A stretch of 64,000 bases of DNA from Olsenella sp. Marseille-P4559 (GTDB lineage: Bacteria > Actinomycetota > Coriobacteriia > Coriobacteriales > Atopobiaceae): the NCBI RefSeq assembly GCF_900605015.1, contig NZ_LR027573.1, positions 986,727-1,050,726 of the forward strand. Reading direction: 5' to 3'. Numbering within the stretch: position 1 is the stretch's first letter; each line of letters opens with the position of its first letter. Under the pieces are notes generated by a model. That model did no database searches, had not been told where the DNA came from, and was given only the letters and a program-made list of their open reading frames with translations. The position numbers were made by a program, and so were the translations under genes. This document shows positions 15,385 through 23,774 of the stretch, one piece after another.

Positions 15385-15756
15385 CTAGGAGAGCGGCTCC
15401 ATCTCGCCGAAGCAGTTGATGTGGTGGCGAAGGAGTGCGCGGTTCTCCTTGACGACCATCATCGCCACCTCGTCGAAGCGGACCGGGGTGTCGGCGTAGT
15501 CGTCGCCGTTGCCGGCGAGCCACCTCGCCGCCAGCGCCTCGCGCAGCCCGCGCGCCCTGTGGGCCTCGGGGAAGCCGTCCGTCCCGATCCGGACCGTGGC
15601 GTCGACGAAGACCAGGGTCCCGTCCTCGTCCACCGCCACGAGGTCGATCCCGCCGATGCCCTCGGGTCCCTGCCAGGCCTCGTCGACGATCTCGTAGCCC
15701 TTGCGCTCGAGGAAGGCCTTGACCGCGCCCATCGCCTTTTCCTTCATGTCGTTCAT
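15385..15756 (-). CDS. YraN-like (UPF0102) putative nuclease-fold protein
   Basis: A 123-residue protein starting MNDMKEKAMGAVKAFLERKGYEIVDEAW, with GGIDLVAVDEDGTLVFVDATVR. This matches the layout of YraN/UPF0102 proteins (helix, GExDLIA, then FVEVK), which have a restriction-endonuclease-like fold. The key residues are altered: GEIDLIA becomes GGIDLVA and EVKxR becomes DATVR, so the usual Glu and Lys of the active site are lost and catalysis is doubtful. AAGGAG lies 7 bases before the chosen ATG; the longer frame to 15987 lacks coding character. It is carried by the element, unlike the chromosomal copy usual in bacteria. Confidence 0.7.
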   Translation of the reverse strand: MNDMKEKAMGAVKAFLERKGYEIVDEAWQGPEGIGGIDLVAVDEDGTLVFVDATVRIGTDGFPEAHRARGLREALAARWLAGNGDDYADTPVRFDEVAMMVVKENRALLRHHINCFGEMEPLS

Positions 15757-16303
15757 GTCTTGCTCCTTAGACTCTGAGGCCCGCCCCTGTGGCGTGCCTT
15801 GCGCCGCGTGAGTCGCATGCAGCGCGGGCGTGCCTGCAAGGGAGGAAGCGAAGTCGGGCATGGAAATAGAAGTCTCCCGACGGCAGTTTTTCGCGTTGTT
15901 CGCGCGCGGAGCGCATGGGGCGAAGAACCCGAAAAAGTGTCGCGGCCCTTGCTGGCCGCCTGCCGGCGTGCGACCCTGCGCGTCCAAGGAGCGCCGGGGC
16001 GGGTATTCGGATCAAAGGGGCGCAGGCGTGCGGCATGGAATCCGGCGTGGGCGCCGAGACCCTCCGGGCATGGGATGCGGCCCATCGGCGGTTGCTGGGC
16101 TCCCGCGGGGATTGACGACGACGTCGTGGCGGGGACGGAGGCGGGTTCCCGAGTCGCGGCGCCGCGGCATGAGTCGGGACGGACGGCTTTCCCGTGCCGC
16201 TTGCGGCCGATATGCGCACGGGACCGCGGGCGGCGAGATGGTTCTCCGCATGGAACGGCTACGGTGCTGCGCGACACGTCCGTTGAGAGAAGGAGGCGAG
16301 CTG
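15757..16303. other. 547-base stretch with no convincing gene
   Basis: Frames are open on both strands, but the translations are Arg/Gly/Pro-rich and lack domain character. One plus-strand frame contains SRRQFFALFA, which looks like a twin-arginine motif, but no hydrophobic core follows. The stretch probably holds promoters for the divergent genes at 15756 and 16304. Confidence 0.5.
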
Positions 16304-16579
16304 ATGTTGAGCCACGAAGAGAAGTTGGAGCGCATCGAGCTCATCGATGCCGTGTGCGATGCCGGGAGGCTGGCGAGGGGCCTGGACCAGCTGCTCGAGT
16401 CCCTGGCGCATGCCGACCAGCTGGACCCGCTCGACGTCGAGGGGATTCTGGCCCTGAAGTCGATAAGTGAGAGGTGCGCCGAGCGCATCGGCGACGCCGC
16501 GCGAATCTTGGAGGCTCAGAACGAGGTTCTCTACGCCGAGGAATGGGCAAACGCCAAACCTCGCGAAAACGAGAGATGA
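16304..16579 (+). CDS. Small helical hypothetical protein
   Basis: A 91-residue acidic, mainly helical protein (LSHEEKLERIELIDAVC, LARGLDQLLESLAHADQLD). AGGAGG lies 7 bases before the ATG. No family recognised. It precedes the defence island and may be a single-gene transcript. Confidence 0.65.
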   Translation: MLSHEEKLERIELIDAVCDAGRLARGLDQLLESLAHADQLDPLDVEGILALKSISERCAERIGDAARILEAQNEVLYAEEWANAKPRENER

Positions 16580-16691
16580 GGACCCGAACGAAAGCGGCCA
16601 TCCAAGCCCGATCAGGGCGTCCATCGCCGTCCGCGCTCATATAAAGCCTGGACATCGGCTGTCCTCGCATTCCCAGTGCCGCCGCGTGCCG

Positions 16692-16735
16692 TCGCGTTAT
16701 AATGCTGCAAACGCATTTGTATTGCATTTCGAGCG
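16692..16735 (+). promoter_or_regulatory. Candidate promoter of the defence operon
   Basis: A perfect -10 box TATAAT (16698-16703) stands out in GC-rich sequence about 45 bases before the RHH gene. The -35 side is poor. The A/T-rich bases after it (GCAAACGCATTTGTATTGCATTT) contain a partial repeat that could be an operator. Confidence 0.5.
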
Positions 16736-16747
16736 ATGGGAGCGCAG

Positions 16748-16960
16748 ATGCCCGACAGCTACAAGGAGCTCATCAAGAGCAATCCCGACGAGACCGAGAT
16801 CAGAAGCTTCCTGGTGGACGGCGACCAGGTCTCCGTGACCCTGCGCATCCCCGACACCCTGCGCGACGCGGCGAAGGAGGAGGCGGCCCTGCGGGGCATG
16901 AGCTTCTCCGCCTTCGTGCGCACCTGCATGATCGAAGAGCTCGCGAAAAAGGGGGCATAG
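16748..16960 (+). CDS. Ribbon-helix-helix-like small protein
   Basis: A 70-residue protein whose centre, VSVTLRIPDTLRDAAKEEAALRGMSFSAFVRTCMIEEL, matches the RHH pattern (a short strand followed by two helices) found in CopG-like DNA-binding proteins and antitoxins. The start at 16748 is chosen because GGGAG lies 5 bases upstream; an ATG at 16736 lacks a ribosome site. It ends 4 bases before the helicase gene and is likely the operon's autoregulator. No toxin gene is next to it. Confidence 0.7.
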   Translation: MPDSYKELIKSNPDETEIRSFLVDGDQVSVTLRIPDTLRDAAKEEAALRGMSFSAFVRTCMIEELAKKGA

Positions 16961-16964
16961 AGGC

Positions 16965-19900
16965 GTGAAGTCGCTAAGCAACGTCGGCGCGGAGCGCCTG
17001 GGAGACGCCCTCGGCGAATCCATCGACGACGGCGCGAAGTTGTCGATAATCAGCTCGTATTTCACCGTGTTCGCCTACGGGGAGCTCAAAGAGGAGCTCT
17101 CCAAGGTCGACGAGGTGCGCTTCCTGTTCAGCGAGCCCACCTTCATCAAGCGCATGGCCGACTCGAAGGAGCCGCGCGAGTTCGAGGTAGCCCGCCGCGC
17201 GCGCGAGGTCGGCGTCGGCGGCTCGGGGCTCGAGCTCACGCTGCGCAACAACCTAAACCAACGCGCGCTCGCCCGCGAATGCGCCGAGTGGATCCGCGAG
17301 AAGGGCGTCTTCAAGTCCGCCAAGACGTCCGGCGCCATTCAGCCGGGCGGCACCTACGTGGTGGAGAACCCATCCGGCGACGACCACGCCTTCATGGGCG
17401 CCGCCGCGAACTTCACGCAGGAGGGCCTCGGCTACGAGCGCCGTCCGGGAACCGTGACCTGCGTGAGCCATTTCGAGAACGCGACCGAGGCCGTCGGCCT
17501 CAAGATGATGTTCGAGTCGGTCTGGGACAACCCTGCCATGGTCGAGGAGGTCACCGCGCAGGTGGCCGCCCAGGTCGAGACGCTCTACCGCGAGAACCCG
17601 CCCGAGTTCATCTATTTCCTGACCCTGTACCACCTGTTCCGCGACTTCATGGAGGACGACGAGGACAACGGCATCCGCCCCGGCCTCAAGTTCGAGGAGT
17701 CCGTGGTCTGGAGCAAGCTCTACGACTTCCAGAAGGACGCCGTCGTGGGCGCCATCCGCAAGCTGGAGAAGTACAAGGGCTGCATCATCGCCGACTCGGT
17801 GGGCCTGGGCAAGACCTACGAGGCGCTCGCCGTCATGAAGTACTACCAGGAGCGCAACGACCGCATCCTCGTGCTGTGCCCGAAGCGCCTGCGGGACAAC
17901 TGGACCCTGTGGACGCAGGACAACGACGACCGCAACCCGCTGGCCGACGACCGCTTCAGCTACACGGTGCTCAACCACACCGACCTGTCGCGCTACCACG
18001 GCATGAGCGGCGAGGTGGACCTCGAGCACCTGCGCTGGGGCCACTTCGACCTCCTCGTCATCGACGAGAGCCACAACTTCAGGAACAAGAGCACCGACGC
18101 GGACAAGACCGACCGCTACACGCGCCTCATCGAGGACGTCATCAAGTCGGGCCAGCGCACGAAGGTGCTCATGCTCTCTGCCACCCCGGTGAACAACCGC
18201 CTGCTCGACCTGCGAAACCAGATCGAGCTCATCACCGAGGGAGACGACGCGTACCTCGCCGATACCGATGGCATCCCGTCGATCACCCACGTGACGCGCG
18301 TCGCCCAGCAGAGGTTCAACGAGTGGAGCAAGCTCTCCGACTCCGAGCGCACGACCGAGAGCTTCGTGAACGCGGTGAACGCCGACTACTTCAAGCTGCT
18401 CGACGTGCTGACCATCGCGCGCAGCCGCAAGCACATCACGAAGTACTACGGCGCCGCGAGCGGTACCTTCCCGGCGCGCCGGCCGCCCCTGTCGTTTCAG
18501 ACGCCCATTGACCTAGAAGGCGAGCTGCCGCCGATTGCCGTGCTCAACGACATGATCGCCCAGCTCACGTTCGCCCAGTACCAGGTGCTCTCCTACGTGC
18601 GCGCCGACCAGCGCCGCAAGTACGAGGACCGCTACGGGGACACGTGGGGCAAGGACTTCGAGAGCCAGGTCCACCGCACGACGGCGGTGGCCAACCTCAT
18701 GCGCGTCAACGTCCTCAAGCGCATGGAGTCCTCCGTGAACAGCTTCCGCATCACGCTGCGACGAATCCTCGACGGCTGCGTCGACCTGCGCGCGAGGCTC
18801 GACGCCGACGCGTCGGGGGTCGCCTACGGCACCGAGGGCCTCGAGGACGGGTTCGACGACGACGATGCCGAGGAGTTCGAGGCCGGCGGCAAGGTGCGAG
18901 TCGACCTGCGAGACGTCGACGCCCTGCGCCTGGGCCAGGACCTCGACTTCGACATCCAGGTGCTCCGGGCCCTGCTAACCTATGCCGACGCGGTGACGCC
19001 CGAGCGCGACGCCAAGCTCGTGAAGCTGCGCGACTTCATCGCGGGCAAGGTCAGCGAGCCGTACAACCCCGGCAACCGCAAGGTGCTGGTGTTCAGCGCG
19101 TTCGCCGACACGACGGCGTACCTTTTCGAGCAGCTGGCGCCCTGGCTGAAGCGCGAGCTCGGAATCGAGTGCGCCGAGGTGGCGGGCAGCTCCAACCGGA
19201 CCTACTCGCTGAAGCTTCCCAGGACCACCTTCGAGAACATCCTCGCGAGGTTCTCTCCCGTCTCAAAGGAGCTGCCGGAGAGCCAGCGGGAGCTCGGCGA
19301 GATCGACGTCGTCTTCGCGACGGACTGCATCTCCGAGGGCCAGAACCTGCAGGACTGCGACTGCCTGGTGAACTACGACATCCACTGGAACCCCGTGCGT
19401 ATCATCCAGCGCTTCGGCCGCATCGACCGCCTGGGATCGAAGAACTCCCAGATCCAGCTGGTCAACTTCTGGCCGGACATCGCGCTCGACGAGTACATCC
19501 AGCTCGAGGGCCGCGTGAAGGGGCGCATGGCGCTGCTCGACGCGTCGGCAACCGGCGAGGAGAACGTGCTGGAGGCCAAGGGCAATGGAGAGATGAACGA
19601 CCTCAAGTACCGTCGCCGGCAGCTCCAGCAGCTCAAGAGCGAGGTGCTCGACCTCGAGGACATCTCGGGCGGCATCTCGATCACGGATTTCGCCTTCGAC
19701 GACTTCCGCGTGGAGCTCCAGCGCTACGCCAAGGAGCATCCCGGCGCGTTGGAGAACTCGCCGGCGGGACTGCACGCCGTGGCCCCCATCCCCGACGAGC
19801 TTCGCAGCGACGTGAAGCCAGGCGTGGTCTTCTGCCTCAAGCAGAACGACGAGGGCAACGATCCCAGGGACACGAACCCTGTCTTCCCGTACTACGTGGT

Positions 19901-20210
19901 GTACGTGTCGGCCGACGGCGAGGTCATGACGAAGCACACCCAGCCCAAGCCGGCGCTCGACATCATGCGCGCCGTCTGCTCTGGGCATCCCGAGCCCATC
20001 GCTAAGCTGTGCCGCGAGTTCAACCGCGAGACCCGCGACGGGACGAGGATGGACGCCTACACCGACCTGCTTGACGATGTCGTTGCGGCCATCACCGGAA
20101 CGCAGCAGGACAAAGGCATCGAGAGCCTGTTCAGCCTGGGAGAGGTCGGCAGCGGCACCGTCATGGGCTTCAACGACTACTCGTTGGTATGTTTCGCGGT
20201 GCTGCGATGA
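16965..20210 (+). CDS. PLD-domain SNF2-type helicase, defence-associated
   Basis: A 1081-residue protein. The N-terminal region (about 20-190) has PLD-like strands (LSIISSYFTVFAYGELKEEL, VRFLFSEPTF) and a degenerate HKD-like block (HAFMGAAANFTQEGLG). The SNF2 ATPase follows: ADSVGLGKT (about 275), VIDESHNFRN (about 365), LSATPVNNRL (about 405), then FATDCISEGQNLQ and IQRFGRIDRLGSKN in the C-terminal lobe. Such PLD-SNF2 proteins occur in bacterial antiphage islands beside DUF4391 proteins and type III methylases, as here. It overlaps the next gene as ATGA. It probably translocates on foreign DNA; the nuclease role of the degenerate PLD domain is uncertain. Confidence 0.88.
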   Translation: MKSLSNVGAERLGDALGESIDDGAKLSIISSYFTVFAYGELKEELSKVDEVRFLFSEPTFIKRMADSKEPREFEVARRAREVGVGGSGLELTLRNNLNQRALARECAEWIREKGVFKSAKTSGAIQPGGTYVVENPSGDDHAFMGAAANFTQEGLGYERRPGTVTCVSHFENATEAVGLKMMFESVWDNPAMVEEVTAQVAAQVETLYRENPPEFIYFLTLYHLFRDFMEDDEDNGIRPGLKFEESVVWSKLYDFQKDAVVGAIRKLEKYKGCIIADSVGLGKTYEALAVMKYYQERNDRILVLCPKRLRDNWTLWTQDNDDRNPLADDRFSYTVLNHTDLSRYHGMSGEVDLEHLRWGHFDLLVIDESHNFRNKSTDADKTDRYTRLIEDVIKSGQRTKVLMLSATPVNNRLLDLRNQIELITEGDDAYLADTDGIPSITHVTRVAQQRFNEWSKLSDSERTTESFVNAVNADYFKLLDVLTIARSRKHITKYYGAASGTFPARRPPLSFQTPIDLEGELPPIAVLNDMIAQLTFAQYQVLSYVRADQRRKYEDRYGDTWGKDFESQVHRTTAVANLMRVNVLKRMESSVNSFRITLRRILDGCVDLRARLDADASGVAYGTEGLEDGFDDDDAEEFEAGGKVRVDLRDVDALRLGQDLDFDIQVLRALLTYADAVTPERDAKLVKLRDFIAGKVSEPYNPGNRKVLVFSAFADTTAYLFEQLAPWLKRELGIECAEVAGSSNRTYSLKLPRTTFENILARFSPVSKELPESQRELGEIDVVFATDCISEGQNLQDCDCLVNYDIHWNPVRIIQRFGRIDRLGSKNSQIQLVNFWPDIALDEYIQLEGRVKGRMALLDASATGEENVLEAKGNGEMNDLKYRRRQLQQLKSEVLDLEDISGGISITDFAFDDFRVELQRYAKEHPGALENSPAGLHAVAPIPDELRSDVKPGVVFCLKQNDEGNDPRDTNPVFPYYVVYVSADGEVMTKHTQPKPALDIMRAVCSGHPEPIAKLCREFNRETRDGTRMDAYTDLLDDVVAAITGTQQDKGIESLFSLGEVGSGTVMGFNDYSLVCFAVLR

Positions 20211-20989
20211 GCGGCATCGACTGGAACGGAATCCTGCGCCTGCCCGAAGCGGCGCTCGCGGGATGCCGCCGCATTCCCAAGACGGTGCTCGTCAAGCAGG
20301 CCATGCTCACCAAGACCGAGCAGAAGAGGCTCGACAAGGTCGCGCGCCTCGAGCACTTCGCCACGGTCCAGAAGTCCACGACGCGCATCCCGCCGTACGA
20401 GGACGACGAGCGCAACGTGCAGAGCGTCGTCTTCCTCCGTTGCGAGATGACAGCCGGGACCATGGCGGTGGCCGAGGTGGCGGAGCTCGTGCACAAGTGC
20501 TTCCCGAACCCGACGGTGCTCCTGGTCGAGGCGGGCGGCTGCGCGTGCATATCGGTCGCCCTCACGCGGAGGAGCCAGGCCGAGCAGGGCGCGACGGTCG
20601 TCGACCGAGTCGAGTCGACGGGCGCGTTCGATCCTGGCCGTTCAGAATACGCGGACTTCCTAGGCGCGCTGGCATTCGGGCGGCTCTCGCAGGGCGACCT
20701 CTGGGAGTACCTGGTCGACCTGTCGCGCACCGTAGCGCTGTCCCGCGCGATTGGCGGCCTGGGGTTCTACCCCGTATGCCCCGCTCGAGACCGGGAAAAG
20801 CTGATCGCCCTCACGTCGCGCTACGATGAGATGGGAGCCTCCGTCAAGCGGCTGAAGGAGCAGCGGCGGTCGAAGGACATAACGCTCAACGAGTCCGCGA
20901 AGCTGAGGATGGAAATGAAGGAAGAGGAGCGACGCCTGAGGGCGGTCGCCGATGAGATAAAGGAGATCTGCAATGGCCGTTCTAGATGA
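20207..20989 (+). CDS. DUF4391 domain protein
   Basis: A 260-residue protein. IPKTVLVKQAMLTKTEQKRLDKVARLEHFATVQKSTTRIPPYED, then QSVVFLRCEM and AVAEVAELVHKCFPNPTVLLVE, match the DUF4391 layout. The C-terminus is a basic coiled coil (SVKRLKEQRRSKDIT, MKEEERRLRAVADEIKEI). Biochemical function is unknown; the family is found between PLD-SNF2 helicases and type III methylases. The start at 20207 overlaps the helicase stop (ATGA), which excludes the longer frame at 20189. Confidence 0.82.
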   Translation: MSGIDWNGILRLPEAALAGCRRIPKTVLVKQAMLTKTEQKRLDKVARLEHFATVQKSTTRIPPYEDDERNVQSVVFLRCEMTAGTMAVAEVAELVHKCFPNPTVLLVEAGGCACISVALTRRSQAEQGATVVDRVESTGAFDPGRSEYADFLGALAFGRLSQGDLWEYLVDLSRTVALSRAIGGLGFYPVCPARDREKLIALTSRYDEMGASVKRLKEQRRSKDITLNESAKLRMEMKEEERRLRAVADEIKEICNGRSR

Positions 20990-21767
20990 GTATATTTTGC
21001 GAGCGGCGCGCCTTTTGAGTGATGCTGCAGATGAGGATGTTGATGCGCTCTGCCGTGAAATCATGCAGGTCTTCGACCTCGACTACACTAACCCCGAGGC
21101 TTTAAAATATATCAATTCCTCAAGCTCATTTCGCTACTCGAAAAGCGACCTAGGGATGATTCTCCAGAAGCTGCGCCTAAAGCGGGAAGACTCAGACGAC
21201 AAAGCGTTCGGTGCCGCATTCTGCGCAACTATAACGCAGCATATCAGGAGACTGGAGCAAGCTCTTGAAGAGGGCGTGAAAGACGACGAGCTCAAAGCCG
21301 TATACGACTCAATCGACTACGTCTACGCAAACGCGAGGGGCTACGACTCCTACACGGACGGACTAGCCTCCTATTCCTATGGGTCTTCCAATCGCAATGA
21401 TTTCAACGATGAACAGACGCAACTACGTATCGACAAACTGAAGCATTTCCGTGATGAGGAGCTCCGTAAGCTGAAAATCGCCGAAGCGCAGGGCGCTAGC
21501 GTCAGCCTCACGGCATCCGCCACGAGCAACGTACAGGTCACGTTAGAGGCAACCTTTGAACAGATTGACAAATTGCCAGAGACAACGCTTTCCGATGACG
21601 AGAAGACGCTGCTCAAAGGGATGATGGGCGATCTCAACACAAAAGATAAAAGCAAACGGGGCAGCAAGCTTGACAAACTCCTGAGCTGGCTTGCCGGCAA
21701 GGGCACCGACGTTTTTATTGCCGCCATGCCCTACATAGTTCAACTAATCAAATCTCAACTTTCCTAG
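20973..21767 (+). CDS. Unknown 264-residue protein inserted in the R-M operon
   Basis: No family recognised. The N-terminal 60 residues (DEDVDALCREIMQVFDLDY, FRYSKSDLGMILQKLR) look like a small helical domain. A Tyr/Asp-rich middle (YDSYTDGLASYSYGSSNRND), a basic helix, and a C-terminal segment with a hydrophobic helix (GTDVFIAAMPYIVQLIKSQL) follow. Its GC is clearly lower than that of the DUF4391 gene before it. AAGGAG precedes the ATG and it overlaps the previous gene by 17 bases. It could be an effector or membrane component; it is not a normal part of type III R-M. Confidence 0.75.
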   Translation: MAVLDEYILRAARLLSDAADEDVDALCREIMQVFDLDYTNPEALKYINSSSSFRYSKSDLGMILQKLRLKREDSDDKAFGAAFCATITQHIRRLEQALEEGVKDDELKAVYDSIDYVYANARGYDSYTDGLASYSYGSSNRNDFNDEQTQLRIDKLKHFRDEELRKLKIAEAQGASVSLTASATSNVQVTLEATFEQIDKLPETTLSDDEKTLLKGMMGDLNTKDKSKRGSKLDKLLSWLAGKGTDVFIAAMPYIVQLIKSQLS

Positions 21768-21778
21768 GAGGAGACCTC

Positions 21779-22978
21779 ATGGGCGAGATAGAAAAGATGA
21801 CTCTTGAATCGGAGAGTCTTATTGACGACCGCCTGAATAAGCTCAAGGAGCTGATGCCCGAAGTGTTCTCCGAGAGCGGAATCGACTTCGACAAACTGCG
21901 GCTGGAGCTTGGCGACGAGGTAGACGAGGGCCTGGAGCGCTATGCGTTCACGTGGCCCGGCAAGGCCGATGCCATCCGCCAGTCGCAGATGTCCAGCACT
22001 GCTACTTTGCGTCCCCGTATCGAGAAAAGCCGCAGCCGCGATGGAGAGGATGGGTCCTTCGACTCGGACAACATTTATATCGAAGGCGACAATCTCGAGG
22101 TGCTGAAGCTCCTACAGCGCGGCTACCACGGCAAGGTCAAGATGATCTACATCGACCCACCCTACAACACGGGTCACGACTTTGTCTACAAGGACAATTT
22201 CGGCAACTCTGTCGATAACTATAAGGAGCAGGCGGGACTCGCCGGCCAGTCCAACGCCGACACAAGTGGCCGCTACCATAGCGACTGGTGCTCGATGATG
22301 TACCCTAGGTTGAGACTGGCTCGAGAGCTCCTAACCGACGATGGCGTCATTTTCATTTCGATTGACGATAACGAAGACCGCAATTTGCGCATCCTCTGTG
22401 ACGAGGTGTTCGGAGAGGCAAATTTCGTTTCTCAGCTAATCTGGGAACGAGCTTACTCGCCCAAGAATGACGCCAAATACGTTTCAAATAGCCATGATTA
22501 TGTTCTCGTATACGCCAAATCCATTGAGCGCTTTGTGATTGGACGCCTGCCGAGAACAGACGAGGCAAACGCCCGCTACAAGAATCCAGACAACGACCCT
22601 CGAGGCGTTTGGAAGCCAAGCGACCTCAGTGTAAAGACTTACAGCCCAGATTCCGACTATCCAATCACAACGCCCTCGGGGCGTGTTGTAGAGCCTCCAG
22701 CAGGACGCTGCTGGAGTCTCTCGCGAAACGCGTTTCGCGAGAGACTCCAGGATAACCGCATTTGGTTTGGCCCAAACGGCGACAGCGTCCCTTGCATCAA
22801 GCGTTTCCTAACAGAGCTCAAATATGATGGAATGGCTCCAACTTCAATCATGTTTTACAAAGAAGTGGGTCACAGCCAGGAAGGCGCCAAGGAGCTCGTA
22901 TCTCTATTTGACGGAAAGGGCTATTTCGATGGACCGAAACCGACGAAACTACTTCAGCGCCTGATAACCCTTGCGAAT
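21779..22978 (+). pseudogene. mod: Type III DNA methyltransferase Mod, 5' part (gene interrupted)
   Basis: The N-terminal 400 residues of a beta-class adenine-N6 methylase: IEGDNLEVLKLLQRGYHGKVKMIYIDPPYNTG (DPPY motif at about residue 122), then WCSMMYPRLRLARELL and GVIFISIDDNE. The frame runs on as far as 23014 in foreign sequence. After residue 400 (LLQRLITLAN) the FxG motif is missing; it lies at 26357-27025. Joining 22978 to 26357 gives an intact 622-residue frame (LANLSTGDIVLDFFSG). The coding sequence contains a 40-bp perfect palindrome at 22711-22750. It is likely inactive unless the insert leaves. Confidence 0.9.
22711..22750. repeat. 40-bp perfect palindrome inside mod
   Basis: CTGGAGTCTCTCGCGAAACG is followed at once by its exact reverse complement, with no spacer. 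A related CTCCAGCAG/CTGCTGGAG pair lies at 22695-22716. It encodes the stretch between CWSLSRNAF and RERLQDN, where the protein still aligns normally with Mod proteins. Confidence 0.95.
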
Positions 22979-23067
22979 CTGCTAATGTGCGATAAAGAAG
23001 TAATAGAAGTGTAAAAAATTTTGCCGTTCCTATCCGGCACTTAGGGCTGTGTCGGATAGGTCAGGCG

Positions 23068-23676
23068 TTAGGCTTCCGGCAAGTCTATCTTGCCGACAAA
23101 GCTGTAATAAATCTCAATGTCCTGCCTGCGGGTGCCGTTCTCGTCATAGCTGCACTCATGCACGACGATTTTCTCAATCATTTCCCGCAAGAGGGTGGGG
23201 GTCAATTCTTCAAAAGCAAGGTGCTTTCTCACAATCCCCATGAATTTCTCGGCGTTGACGGTGGCGGCCTGCGACTTGGAAAGTTCCTCCTGCAAAGCGG
23301 CAGCCCGGTCTTTCAGTTCCCGCTGCTCCTGCTCATAGTCCGCCGACAGCTCCATGAAACGCTCGTCGCTGATTTTGCCGCTTACATTGTCCTCATACAG
23401 CCGCTTGATAATGCGGTTCACTTCGGCAATGCGTGTCTGGGCCTGTTCAAGCTGCTTCGTGGCTGCGGCGGTCTTTCTCTTGCCGCCGATTTCGTTCTGC
23501 TGGATGAGCAGCTTTACAAAGCGGCTCTCATGCCTGGCGGCGTATTCCGTCACTTGCCGGAGATTGGAAAGCACGCCCGCCGTCAAAAGGTCGGTGCGGA
23601 TAAAGTGTGCCGTACAGTCACGGGTACGCTTCTTGTAGCTGCCGCAGATATAACAGTCCTGCTTGCGGTTCTATTC
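23068..23676 (-). pseudogene. Large serine recombinase, C-terminal remnant
   Basis: About 203 codons remain. A zinc-ribbon-like start (CYICGSYKKRTRDCTAHFIRTDLLTAGVLSNLRQV) leads to the coiled-coil region (RIAEVNRIIKRLYEDNVSGKISDERFMELSADYEQEQREL) and a C-terminal tail (MIEKIVVHECSYDENGTRRQDIEIYYSFVG). This layout is typical of TnpX/TndX-type recombinases of clostridial elements. The catalytic serine domain is absent; the frame meets a stop at its 5' end near 23676. The element therefore probably cannot move by itself. Confidence 0.85.
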
Positions 23677-23774
23677 GTCTGTTCCTGGTTCAAAATAGTT
23701 TCTCCTCTCTGATACTGATTTTATCAATGATATTTCGCAATAGCCAGCAATGAACGCTTGCATTGCGCAAGACG

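Noticed and set aside
15830-16303. In-frame extension upstream of the 16304 gene with SRRQFFALFA
   Set aside because: The twin-arginine-like motif lacks a following hydrophobic core, the translation is Arg/Gly-rich, and AGGAGG directs the start at 16304.
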